Shown here in pieces: positions 1 through 9,759 of a DNA stretch of 24,737 nt. This DNA is from Lindgomyces ingoldianus (Eukaryota > Ascomycota > Dothideomycetes > Pleosporales > Lindgomycetaceae), in assembly GCF_010093535.1 (NCBI RefSeq), contig NW_022985235.1, positions 116,231-140,967 of the forward strand, in the 5' to 3' direction. The position numbers and the translations under genes are program-made. The notes beneath the pieces are model-generated. The model was not told the origin of the DNA. It worked only from the letters and a program-made list of their open reading frames with translations, and did no database searches. Each line of letters begins with the position of its first letter. The stretch's first letter is position 1.

Positions 1-413
1 AGGAATCTAGTTAGAGGCATATAGAAGTGCGTGGGGACTTAGAACCTAGGAATGCTATTAACACTTATAGGCCTTATATAAAAAATATTAGAAAACTACT
101 AAGCTAGCTAAAAAAAAAAGGTGCAACTAAATACTTAAAAAAAATAAAAGTAACTATAAAAGATAAAGTTAAGTTATAGTTAAAGCTAATATAAAAACTT
201 ATTAGATAAGTTCTAAGCAACTTAAGATAAAATAATTTATAAAAATTATTATAAACTATTCTTTAACCTAAATAACTTACTCTAAAGATAGAATAGTAAG
301 TAGCATAGATAGCAATAAAAGTAAGCTTTTAAAAAAAGATAGAAGTGTATTATAAGAGAGACAAATTGCTACTAAGCCTTACTTGTTAGGATTTATGCTT
401 ATATACAAAGTAC
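1..413. other. AT-rich RIP-mutated remnant, no gene recognised
   Basis: This stretch is AT-rich, lacks TCA and TGA, and is broken by TAA/TAG in every frame. A forward frame from about base 2 reads as a basic, lysine-rich sequence with stops at plausible Gln/Trp positions, so it may be a decayed coding end. I could not place it in a family. It may belong to an element whose rest lies left of the window. Confidence 0.4.
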
Positions 414-443
414 AGGTCATGTGACCTCTAAACAGGTTAGAGG
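414..443. repeat. Two back-to-back inverted repeats in a less mutated patch
   Basis: AGGTCA-TG-TGACCT lies at 414-427 (6-bp arms, 2-bp spacer). It is followed by CCTCTAA-acagg-TTAGAGG at 425-443 (7-bp arms, 5-nt loop). The patch up to about 490 keeps TCA, TGA, CCA and CCGG, unlike the DNA on both sides. It may mark a boundary of the Y repeat or a transcript end; that role is inference. Confidence 0.5.
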
Positions 444-3312
444 AGGCCATACTAGCCCGCTCTAGGACATCCGGCCTTACGCCTACCTTAATGTGCTAAC
501 TATTGCTCTAAGCAAGCTTTGCTTTTACAGATTATTTATGAACTGTTGTAGTATTTTATAAGTTTATCTATTAACTATATATACACTTAAGTAATATTAC
601 ATAGCTTATAGTGCATACTATATAAAGCTATTAGTAATAGGCTAATAGCTATAATTAACCTCTAACTTATTTTCTAAATTATAAAAGACTATGTAAGAAT
701 CTTCTTCTTCTTCTTATTAAAATGTTTTATAAATACTAGTCTTAATTTTTTATATAGCTATGTTAATTTCTCTTTAACTTTATATATAAGATAAAGGTTA
801 AAGATCTGTCTCTTATAAACTAATAAATTATATAAGAGTACCTTAAACATACTGCCTATAATTAGACTTTTTATTTCTATATAGTTTAATTCTTTAAATA
901 GTTTTCTAGGTATTATAATTACACTGTTTACATAAAGCTTAATTACTAAAGCGTAGTTATTCTTTTCTTTCTAAGTTAAAAACATTATGTTTTATATAAA
1001 ATTCTTATGTAGTTTTCTACAGCCTTTTTTTAGCTAGTTGTAGTTTTAGTTTATATAATAAATCTAATACTACTTAAGGGGCTGTTTTGTGCAGTTTATT
1101 AATTAAAGTTAGTTGCTTACATAGATAACCTTTCTTTTATACTTATAAAGGATCCCTTTGTACTAGGGCTAGTTTGTCTAGATCTAGCAGTTCTTGTGCA
1201 GGTTTATTCTTATTCTTTATATAATAATATAGTATAACTTATGTGCATTAAAGTCTTACTAGACTATTTTTTATCTTAATAATAACATCTAGGGCTTTAA
1301 TTCTCTTTACTATGTATAGTCCTGTCTATCTTTTTTTTTCTTGCTATGTCTTTACCTTAGAACTAAGTAAGAAATTTAGGACTTTATATAATGTTAGGCT
1401 ATTCTAAGTGTTAATTATATAATTAACATTAACTTTTACTCTCTTACTTTAAAGCATTTTTATTACCTTTTATACAGCGTTAGCTTGCGTAGTAATGTTA
1501 GAGAATAGTGTAGAATCTATGTTAATTCTTAGGTATGTTCTAAATATAAGTAATGTAGGTATAAGACTGTTTAGTCCTACTATATTATTTAAGGCTTTAA
1601 TAGCTATCTGTAACACTAATTTATTATTTATATAATTATCTAATTCTGCATAGAGGATGTTGTATGCACGTTGCAGTAGTGCGTGCGCACACTTAATCTT
1701 CCCTATAGCCTAATAGGCTTCTACTAGCATTTGTTAACACATTGCTTTTATAATCTTTACGTAATTCTAGAAATCTTTAAATGCAAAGTTTGTACTAAGG
1801 TTATGTATAATGTAATTAGGTAGGCTCTAATATATGTTAATCTAATACTTGCAGAGCGCATTCTAGGTATCTTGTGCAGACATTAATTTTAAGAAGGTTG
1901 CTACTTAGAATAATATATTTATGTTAATTATATGTAGTATGTCTTAGTTACTAATTTATATAATATTAATTACTATTTTATAATTAAAGTATAAATTATT
2001 TTTAATTATAAACTTAAATCTTTATAGTGCTAGGTTATGCAGCTAACACATGTAGCAGAGCTTCTTAATTTTTTTAAGTATAAAGGGATTAGCGTTGTGT
2101 CTAGCGTTCTTAAGCATTGTGTAAAGCTGTTCTGTATAAAAATAGCTAAACCTTCTATGCAGTTGTTAAAGTTTATGTTCTATAAAAAAAGACATTAATT
2201 CTTTTTTTATATATTAAAAAATAGGTAACTTTATTTATATATAATTAGGACTTTAATTTTATTACTTTATATAATTACATTTTGCATGTTGTTAAAGTAC
2301 GCATTTATCTAGTCTACATTAGCAAAAGACAGTAAGAAGGGTGTTAGTGTATCTAGTATGTAATATGTAACACTACTAACTAGATTAGTAATTTATATAG
2401 TACTAATTAATTTTATTAATTTTTATCTTTTAAAGCTAATACTTTTCTTGTTTAGTGTCTAGTCTACTTTTATATAAAGGAATTCTTGTAGGTATGCTTT
2501 AAGTTATAACTTTTTTATAGTAGAAATCTTTACAGCGCTAGTATTCTATAGTTCACCTTAGTATACTATATAATATTAATCCTTAAGAATAAACTGTTCT
2601 GCGTATTCTTTAAGTTCTAGGCTGTATATGTCCTCTGCTGTTGCACAGTGGAGAAATGCAGTAGAGGTAAGGTAGTTAACAATCTTCTTACTTTTCTCTT
2701 TATTTAGGTTATTATTATACAACTTCTTTTTCTTCTGCTTTAGTTTACCTTTAAATTTTTAAATGTACACGCTTAATTTCTTATGCATTAGGGTCTTATT
2801 ATAGAATTCTTTATATAAAGAGATGTACTAGCGTTTTATATAGAATTAATCTATATAAGAATAATTTGTTAACTAATATTTTTCTTTATAGTAGACAAAG
2901 CATTGCTTTAATTATGTAAAGAAGTGTAATTTAAATAATTCTTTATATTCCTTTAGACTTCTTTTATGTTGTTAGAAGCTAATTATATAAGAGAAGTTAT
3001 ATTTTTTATTAGTGTAGTACATGTCTTCTAGTTTATTTAGAAATGTGTTATTCTGCTAATTAATTATAACCTAAAGTGCGAAACAGAGGTTACTATACAG
3101 TACCTTATATGTAGGCTTAATTAAGAACATTGCTTATTTAGGTTTAGGTTGTCTTTAGTATGCTTATATAATAGCAATGTAAAGCAGTATTTTACTTTAA
3201 AATTATAGACTAAGAGCTTTCTACGCAAGAGTAAGCTTATTAATTATAGCTTTAAAAGCTTTATATAAAGTTTTTATAAAGTTTTTCTACTTAATTTATG
3301 TAAAGCTTATTA

Positions 3313-3372
3313 ATGTACTTTATAGGCAAGTTGCTTACACACCTAAGTTACTTACTTTTGCTAAGACCCTAC
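3313..3372 (+). repeat. pogo-1 left terminal inverted repeat
   Basis: It begins ATGTACTTTATAGGC (originally ACGTAC) and ends in CTTTTGCTAAGACCCTAC. It is the inverse of 5114-5174 with mainly C/T and G/A mismatches. It contains two related sub-repeats (AGTTGCTTAC and AGTTACTTAC). Confidence 0.9.
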
Positions 3373-3428
3373 TACACTACTCTTTCTATACTAATGTATT
3401 TCTAATAACACTACTTAAATATGTTAAA

Positions 3429-5045
3429 AGAATGTTAAATATAGCTTATGCTTTAAGCTTTTAAATAAAACGTAACACTTTTTAACTAACACGCTGCAGC
3501 TATTTATAGAGTTTTTTAAAAGATAATAAGCAACTAACGCGCTAGACAACTTTTTTAAGCTAATTATACAGCTAACTTATAAAAGCTAGATAATAATAAA
3601 GAGTAGGTAATTATTTAGCACATACTTAAGCTAGATGCGCAAGGATTTCCCCTCTAGCTAGTAGCTGTAGCTAATATAGCTAATTCTTTACACGCTAAGC
3701 ATAATATAGGCTATGTTAGCAGAAACTAGCTTAATATATTTATTAAGTGTTACTTAAAGCTTAAAGTAAAGTTTAAGTGTAAGTATAACTATAAAAAAGC
3801 TTTTTATAAAAATCCTATAGTAATTTAAGGCTAGTTTAACTTTATAAAGAATATTAAAGCTAAGTATAGCATCTAGAATAATAACATATACAACTTTAAT
3901 AAAATAAAGTTTATAATAAGCTAGATATCTACTAGAGCAGTTATTATAAGTTTAGAGAGATAAGAACAGCTAAAAGCAGTCTAGCTAGGTAACTAGGAGT
4001 AGACAACAGCTATCTAGGGCATTAATGCTAAAGGGTAGGCTATTCTACTTTTTATTATTTTCTAGGGTAGCAACTACTTTTTAAACTAGTATAAATAAAT
4101 CTACTTTAAAATTAAGTTATTATAATCTCTAAGCGCAGCTAGACTACTAATTAGCTTAGTTTAGACTAGTTAAAGCACTTTAATGTGTATATAAAAAAGT
4201 GTACTGTTAGTAGCTACTGTTTGCTAGTTATTAACAGCTATAAAAGCTATAACTTACTTTATTTCTAGTAATACTATAAAAATAACAAGATTATTACTAT
4301 TTACATGCTTTTTTACTTATTACACCTTTTATAGCTACTTAATGTAGGTTGTTTTACTTCTTTAAAAAAGGTGTATAAGTGCTAAGCTAAAAACCTTATG
4401 TGTAACTAGATTACTTATATTATAAAAATAAAGTTTTTACTATGCTTTAAAGTAGCCTATAATGCTATAATTACTTTTAGTAATATCTAAAAAAAGTTTT
4501 AAGGCGCTAAATTAGTTCTTTTTAACCTATAATAAGTTATAATAGGCTTTAATATAAAGTTGCGCACTCTATTACTACTACTACTTATATATAACAAGCC
4601 CTAGTAGTTGTAAACTCTAAGTAATACTTTAAAACTTAAGTTATAATTAATACTTATAAAAATAAAAATTTAAAAGCATATAAATAGTTTACTAACTTTT
4701 ATAGTTAAAGTATTTAAAAAAGTTTTAAAGAGGGCAGTAATAATTATATATAAGCTAGTGTTAGTGTACTAGAAAATTACTAAGCTTTAAGCAGCTAATA
4801 AGGCTGCTATGTAATATAAATTGCATAAAAAAAAGTAAATTAAGGCAGAAAAGACCTTAATAATTTAGAAAAGCCTACGCTTAACATCTCTAAAGGAGTT
4901 TAAAGCGCGTAGTAACAGGAAGAAGGCAAAGAAGCAGGTGCAAGCTAAAGTAAGTAAGCTATCCTAAAGCTGCTGCAGATAGTGCAATTAGACTAGGCAT
5001 AACACGCAAACATGTAAGTAAGAAGCAGAAGTAGTATCTAAATAA
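3429..5045 (+). pseudogene. pogo/Fot1 DDE transposase, RIP-inactivated
   Basis: In the family this protein binds the terminal repeats and cuts and pastes the element. Despite many TAA/TAG stops, landmarks appear in order in one broad reading. An N-terminal Psq/CENP-B-like helix-turn-helix region (3480-3760) includes KLDNNKE and HILKLDAQGFPP. The catalytic core shows IYNFNKIKF (about 3886-3908, family IYNFDE), GINAKG (about 4018-4035) and LVINSYKSY (about 4219-4245, family LV-D-GH-SH). LNVGCF follows near 4345 (family LDVGCF). A C-terminal CCHC-like zinc knuckle, CN*TRHNTQTC, lies near 4978-5012. The catalytic Asp residues read as Asn. Boundaries are approximate and the start codon is not resolved. 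Confidence 0.85.
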
Positions 5046-5113
5046 TATTCTAGGCTGTACTGTACTATATAGTGCCAGAGCAGGTTGTTATAGGCTATAA
5101 TAGAGTTTGTTAG

Positions 5114-5174
5114 GGTGGGGTCTTAGCAAAAGTAAGCGACTCAGCTGTGTAAGCAACTCGCCTATAAAGTACGT
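5114..5174 (-). repeat. pogo-1 right terminal inverted repeat
   Basis: Less mutated partner of the left end. Read inward from 5174 it starts ACGTACTTTATAGGCGAG and ends with GCTAAGACCCCACC. The TCA and CGA retained here show the original sequence of the repeat. Confidence 0.9.
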
Positions 5175-6524
5175 TATTATCTAATCTGTCTAATACTAGT
5201 TATAATTTATGTTAGTATTAAAGTAATTGCTAAGCTATTTATACAAGACCCTTTATGTCTTTCTAGGGCTAATATTGTAAAGGTAGAACATGTGTGCACA
5301 GCCTTTAAGGATATTAGAGAAGATGCTTATATATAAGGCCTTATAAATAGCAAGGTGTTAGCAGAGCTTAATAAATACTATAGCTTTATTAGCTAGAATA
5401 TTATACAGTTGCTCTATATAGTTATTCTTCTTCTTTTATGCCTTTTAAAATTATACAACCTTCTTAGGAGCAAGGTTCTCTACTGTAATATCTTATATAA
5501 GTAGAAGTTAGTATAGATTGTACAGTAATTAAATTATATGCAGTAGGTACAAGCTTTAGGGAATCTTATGCAGAACTGTGGCTACAGGAATATGTAGCTG
5601 CCTAGTTATACTCTTATACAGTAAGCTATTATACAGTAGTTATACTAATTACAAAAAAGGTATTAAGTCTATAGGTAATTTATACAAAGTCATCCTCTGT
5701 AGCGTTAGAACTAACGCTAGTAGTAATAGTTTAGTATAATAGTTTAATACGATAGTAAAAGCATGTTTTTTTTATAAGTCTGTATAGCATAATAGCTTCT
5801 ATTTTATTCTTTTTAAAACTAATGCTTTTATTCTATAAGGTAGTAATTAGTTTTTATAGAAATAGTTAGCTAAGATCTTTAAAGTGTATAAGCTTCTACT
5901 TTATAAAGTTGTTTTAAAAGTTCTCAAGTGTATATACATTTATTATGCTTAACGCGCAGAGTTCTATAATTAAGTTAGCTGCATATAAATTAAGCTTCTT
6001 CTTAAGTGTGTTATCTAATAGTTTAATTTTATTTACTTAATTTTTAATATTTGTCTACTCTGCTAGAGTCTTTACTAAGATGCCTATAAAAGGTATGTAT
6101 TAGTTGTACATTAATACATTATGTTAGCTAGTTATAGGTAAAGCTAGTGCTGCTTATTACTTTATAGTAGTTAATTATGTGTTGTTGCGCGCTGTCTTAC
6201 TTCTTGTTGTACATTACCTCTAAACAGCCTTATGTAAAAAGATAAAACAGACCTTCTAGTGTTAAACAAGCACTACTATTAATATAATACCTCTTAATAG
6301 TATTATACAGACAGGTTTCCTACTCTTTGTTAGGTAACTAAATAGAGATTTACAGCTACTTACATGTAAATTAGACTTTGTCTTTACTCTTACTAATTTA
6401 TAGTTAAATTAGTAAGAGAAAGGATTCCTCTTGTACGCAATTCTCTAAATAGAAAGGTACAAGAAGAGCTTCCTGTCTTATAGCATTTAAACTACTAATT
6501 AGTGTTAAATAGACTCTATGCTAG

Positions 6525-6685
6525 CTATGCAAAGCAAAGAGGTTTGCATAGTGTACACATTGCGCGGGGGGGGGGTTGCAGGTAACTGGTGTTGATTCTT
6601 CTTTTTCTAAGTCTGTGCGTACAACTGTGACACAAGACTATGTCACGTGACGCCTAACCGCGTATCTAAATACTGCTATTCAGAC
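6525..6685. promoter_or_regulatory. GC-richer terminal block of Y copy 1: hairpins, poly-G, palindrome
   Basis: The block keeps TGA, TCA and CA steps that are missing elsewhere. It holds a 9-bp-arm hairpin, CTATGCAAA/TTTGCATAG (6525-6551); GTGTACAC; a run of ten G (6566-6575); the perfect palindrome GTCACGTGAC (6642-6651); and a terminal hairpin TCTAAATA-ctgc-TATTCAGA (6665-6684). The same parts recur in copy 2. If the Y gene reads on the minus strand this is its leader and promoter; that assignment is inference. Confidence 0.5.
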
Positions 6686-7229
6686 ACTAATAGTAGAAAT
6701 CCTTACAGTGCTAGTATCTTATAGTTTACCTTAGCATACTGTATAGTATTAATCCTTAAGAATAAACTATTCTATGTATCTTTTAAGTTCTATGCTGTAT
6801 ATGTCCTCTGCTATTACATAGTAGAGAAATGTAGTAGTAGTAAGATAGTTAATAATCTTTTTACTTTTCTTTTTATTTAAGTTGTTATTATATAACTTTT
6901 CTTTTTTCTACTTTAGTTTACTTTTAAATTCTTAAATGTACACGCTTACTTTCTTACATGTTAAGGTTATATTATAAAATTCTTTATATAAAGAGATATA
7001 CTAGCATTTTACATAGGATTAATTTATATAAGAATAATTTATTAACTAATATTTTTTCTTATAATAGATAAAGCATTGCTTTAATTATATAAAAAAGTGT
7101 AATTTAAATCTTTTTAGACTTTTTCTATGTTGTTAAAAGCTAATTATATAAAAGAAGTTATATCTTTTATTAGTGTAGTACATGTCTTCTAGTTTATTTA
7201 AAAATGTATTATTCTACTAATTAATTATA

Positions 7230-7270
7230 ACGTACCTAACGGGTTAGCCGGCCACTTTTGCTAAGCCCCT
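7230..7270 (+). repeat. pogo-2 left terminal inverted repeat (shortened)
   Basis: It reads ACGTACCTAACGGGTTAGCC, then GGCCAC and TTTTGCTAAGCCCC. It lacks about 18 bp present at the right end, having one copy of the GGCCGGCCAC sub-repeat where the right end has two. Confidence 0.88.
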
Positions 7271-7329
7271 ACTAAACTCTACCTATCTACATAATGCCTT
7301 AACAACAACACTAGATTAAATCTTCTAAA

Positions 7330-8215
7330 GAATGTTAGATATAGCTTGCTCTTTAGGCTCTTAAATAAGACTTAAAACTCTCCTTACAACACGCTGCAGC
7401 TATCTATAATGTCTCTCACACAACACTAAGCAATTAACGCGCTAGACAGCCTTTACAAGCAGAATGCTAGCCTAAATTAAGAAATCTAACTAAGCTTAAA
7501 AAAAAGGTAGTTGTTAAGTACATACTTAAGCTTATTACGCGCAGATTTCTTCTTAGGCTTACAGCTGTAGCTAATATAGCTAATTCCTTGCCTGCAGAGC
7601 GCAATCTAGGCCAGGTTAGCTTAAACTAGACTAGTATGTAAGTTAAGCACTGCCCTAAGTTTATAATAAAGTTTAATTATAAGTATAATTATAAAAAAGC
7701 GCTTTATAAGAATCTAAAGGTTATCTAAAGCTAGTTTTGCCTAGTAGCTAACATAAAAGCTAAGTACAGTATCTAGAATAAAGACAGGTATAACTTTAAC
7801 AAGTTAGGCTTTATAATAGGCTAGATATTAACTAGAGCAGTTGTTACAGCTTTAGAGAGATAAGAACAGCTAAAGGTAATATAGTAAAGTAATAAAAAGT
7901 AGACAATAGTTATCTAAGGCATTAACATAATAAGGTAGGCTATAAGATTACAAAGCTTTAAGTAGTAAATAAGGCTACTACGCAACATAAATTGCATAAA
8001 AGGAAGTAGATTTAAGCAGAAGAGACCTTAATAGTTAAGAATAGGGCTTGTCTAACTGCTCTAAAGGAGTTTAGAGCGCGTAGTAATAGAAAGAAGCTAA
8101 AGACGCAGGTGCGCGCTAAAGAAGGTAAGCTAAGTTAAAGGCAATGTAGGCAGTGCAATTAGACTATGCATAACTTGCGTACATGTAAGTAAGTAGTAGA
8201 AGTAGACTCTAAATA
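7330..8215 (+). pseudogene. pogo transposase remnant with ~735-bp internal deletion
   Basis: The reading follows pogo-1: ACACGCTGCAGCTATCTAT encodes the HTH start near 7389, then a KYNYKKALYKN-like segment near 7680-7712, YNFNKLGF near 7790-7812, and the C-terminal zinc-knuckle region near 8150-8190. The catalytic Asp of YNFDE is again Asn. The deletion joins just after the GINAxxG position to the C-terminal third. The element could at best have been moved by a protein made elsewhere. Confidence 0.8.
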
Positions 8216-8284
8216 ATATCTTATGTTGTATTACTTTATACAGGGCTAAAGTGGGCTGTTTTGCGAGAGAATAGGGTGGTTTTA

Positions 8285-8344
8285 GTGGGGGCTTAGCAAA
8301 AGTGGCCGGCCAACCTGTGTGGCCGGCCAACCCGTTAGGTACGT
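8285..8344 (-). repeat. pogo-2 right terminal inverted repeat
   Basis: Read inward from 8344 it carries ACGTACCTAACGGGTTGGCC, a first GGCCAC, a spacer ACAGGTT and a second GGCCGGCCAC, then TTTTGCTAAGCCCCCAC. It is little mutated. Confidence 0.88.
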
Positions 8345-9397
8345 TAACCTTAAGTGCTAAATAGAGGTTACTATATAGTGCTTTATATATAAGCTTAATT
8401 AAAAACATTACTTATTTAAGTTTAGGTTGTCCTTAGCATGCTTATATAATAGCAGTGTAAAGTAGTGTCTTGCTTTAAAATTATAAACAAAAGCTTTTTA
8501 CATAAAAGTAAGCTTATTAATTATAGCTTTAAAAGCTTTATATAAAGTTTTTATAAAGTTCTTTTACTTAATTTATATAAAGCTTATTATTGTCTAATCT
8601 GTCTAATACTAGTTATAATTTACATTAGTATTAAAGTAATTACTAAGCTGTTTGTATAGAACCTTCTACATCTTTTTAAGACTAATATTATAAAGGTAGA
8701 ACATGTGTGCGCAGCCTTTAAAGATATTAAAGAAGATGCTTGTGTATAAGGCCTTATATATAATAAGGTGTTAGTAGAGCTTAATAAATACTATAGCCTT
8801 ATTAGCTAAAATATTATATAGTTACTCTATATAGTTGTTCTTTTTTTATGCCTTTTAAAATTATACAACCTTCTTAGACGCAAGTTTCTCTGCTGTAATA
8901 TCTTAGATAAGTAGAAATTAGTATAGATTATACAGTAATTAAATTATATACAGTAGGTACAAGCTTTAGAGAATCTTATGCAGAGCTGTGGCTATAGGAA
9001 TATGTAGCTGCCTAGTTATGCTCTTATACAGTAAGCTATTACAAAGTAGTTATACTAATTACAGAGAAAGTATTAGGTCTACAGGTAATTTATATAAAGA
9101 CATTCTCTATAGCGTTAAAACTAGCGCTAGTAGTAATAGTTTAGTATAGTAGTCTAATAAAATAGTAAAAGTGTTTTTTTTATAAGTCTATATAGTATCA
9201 CAGCTTCTGTTTTATTTTTCTTAAAACTAATGCTTTTATTTTACAAGGTAGTAATTAGTTTTTATAAAAATAGTTAGCTAAAAATTTTAAAGTGTATAAG
9301 CTTTTACTTTATAAAGTTATTTTAAAAAATTTTAAGAGTTTATATGTCTGTTGCGCTTAATGCGCAGAGTTTTATAATTAAGTTAGCTATGTATAAA

Positions 9398-9402
9398 TTA
9401 AG
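9398..9402. repeat. Target-site duplication TTAAG, left of copia
   Basis: TTAAG here and at 22195-22199 flank the copia element. Y copy 1 has the single, uninterrupted ATTAAGCTTCTTCTTAAG near 5986. Confidence 0.93.
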
Positions 9403-9599
9403 TGTGGAGGATAAAATAGCCTAGCAGTAGCTGTTTAGAAGATTAGATAAAGTAACTCTGCTATCTAAGAGAGCTAAAGGCTCTCCTTATATACACTAAG
9501 CTTTAGAACATAATATCTCCAGATCCTAAGCTGCGTCCTAGGCTCTAAGCCCCAGTCCCAGGCTCTAAGCCCTAGCCAAGGCTCTTAGTATACGCGACA
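9403..9599 (-). repeat. copia 3' LTR (197 bp)
   Basis: It starts TGTGGAGGATAAAATAG and ends TATACGCGACA. It carries fewer copies of a short AGGCTCTAAGCCC repeat than its partner (three starts at 9540, 9560 and 9579). GATCCTAAGC here against GATCCCGAGC in the partner shows C-to-T/G-to-A type change. Confidence 0.93.
9540..9599. repeat. Short tandem repeat inside copia 3' LTR
   Basis: Three diverged units of 19-21 bp begin AGGCTCT at 9540, 9560 and 9579. The other LTR has six (22083-22194). Confidence 0.85.
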
Positions 9600-9609
9600 C
9601 ACCCTCTAG

Positions 9610-9630
9610 GTGAGCTGCTGCGCAGCTCAC
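9610..9630. repeat. Perfect hairpin next to copia 3' LTR
   Basis: GTGAGCTG (9610-9617) pairs with CAGCTCAC (9623-9630) across a 5-nt loop. It lies ten bases inside the LTR edge. Confidence 0.75.
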
Positions 9631-9676
9631 TTGCGTTAAGCGTTAACTTAGCTTGTTAGAGCAGCGCTGCGCGTTT

Positions 9677-9759
9677 ACCCTGTGTTTATGCTTATTACCC
9701 TAGGCAGCGCAATGCTTATTTCTTTAGGCAGCGTAATACTTGTTTCCCTAGGCAGCGCA
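9677..9759. repeat. 24-bp tandem repeat, about 3.5 units
   Basis: Units at 9697-9720 and 9721-9744 share TAGGCAGCG-AAT-CTT-TT. A shorter related unit precedes (9677-9696) and a partial one follows (9745-9759, CCTAGGCAGCGCA). Confidence 0.8.

Larger units (their letters stand above)
3313..5174 (+). mobile_element. Fot1/pogo-type DNA transposon, full length (pogo-1)
   Basis: The 1,862-bp element has about 60-bp terminal inverted repeats and sits at a TA dinucleotide (3311-3312 and 5175-5176), as Tc1/mariner-pogo elements do. The uninterrupted target is visible in Y copy 2 near 8585-8592, where only one TA remains. The interior encodes a decayed pogo transposase on the plus strand. Length and layout fit an autonomous fungal Fot1-like element before RIP. 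Confidence 0.93.
490..6500 (-). pseudogene. Decayed long reading frame of repeat Y (copy 1), function unknown
   Basis: With pogo-1 removed, one minus-strand frame runs from about 6500 to about 490, roughly 1,370 codons. It is interrupted only by TAA/TAG at places compatible with Gln or Trp. It crosses the pogo-1 site without a phase change, and 3- and 12-base indels between the copies keep the frame. A 2-base difference in a T-run near 5768 shifts copy 1 only. Typical stretches are TAEDIYSLELKEYAEQF (about 2590-2645) and DSSRVDKYQKLSK (about 6040-6080): charged and helical, like real protein. The codon-complementary plus-strand frame is about as open but is rich in Leu/Phe/Ser/Cys and poor in Asp/Glu, so I favour minus. 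No start codon or domain is certain. Confidence 0.4.
444..6685 (-). mobile_element. Unidentified repeat Y, copy 1 (interrupted by pogo-1)
   Basis: Bases 2517-6685 recur as a second copy at 6690-22925, so this is a repeated element rather than unique DNA. The right end is shared by both copies and stops just after a hairpin with 8-bp arms (6665-6684). The left limit is not proven; 444 is my guess from the less mutated hairpin patch. Removing pogo-1 (3313-5174 plus one TA) restores a sequence collinear with copy 2. The copies differ mainly by C/T and G/A changes, plus a few small indels: 3 and 12 bases in the body, 2 in a T-run, and a 30-base block near the end. The interior holds one long decayed reading frame described separately. 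I do not recognise the family, and saw no RT, integrase, DDE or helicase motif. Confidence 0.6.
7230..8344 (+). mobile_element. Fot1/pogo-type transposon with internal deletion (pogo-2)
   Basis: This 1,115-bp element is flanked by TA (7228-7229 and 8345-8346); the empty site is in Y copy 1 around 3060-3070. Its ends read ACGTACCTAACGGGTT and the interior is collinear with pogo-1. About 735 bp corresponding to pogo-1 4040-4772 is missing, with the junction near 7942. The loss removes the part with the second catalytic Asp and the LDVGCF motif. It is a related but distinct subfamily, because the terminal repeats differ strongly from pogo-1 except for CTTTTGCTAAG. Confidence 0.92.

Noticed and set aside
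490..6500. Plus-strand reading of Y as the true gene
   Set aside because: It is about as open, but its composition (many Leu/Phe/Ser/Cys, very few Asp/Glu) looks like the complement of a charged protein. Kept as an open question rather than annotated.
6660..6690. Y as a Helitron with its 3' end here
   Set aside because: Hairpin plus CTAA fits, but I saw no Rep or helicase motifs, the better reading frame points the other way, and the 3' flank in copy 2 is ATTAA.
8130..8408. Open minus-strand stretch of 92 codons
   Set aside because: It lies across the right end of pogo-2 and into Y, on the strand opposite to the transposase. It exists because the terminal repeat is less mutated.
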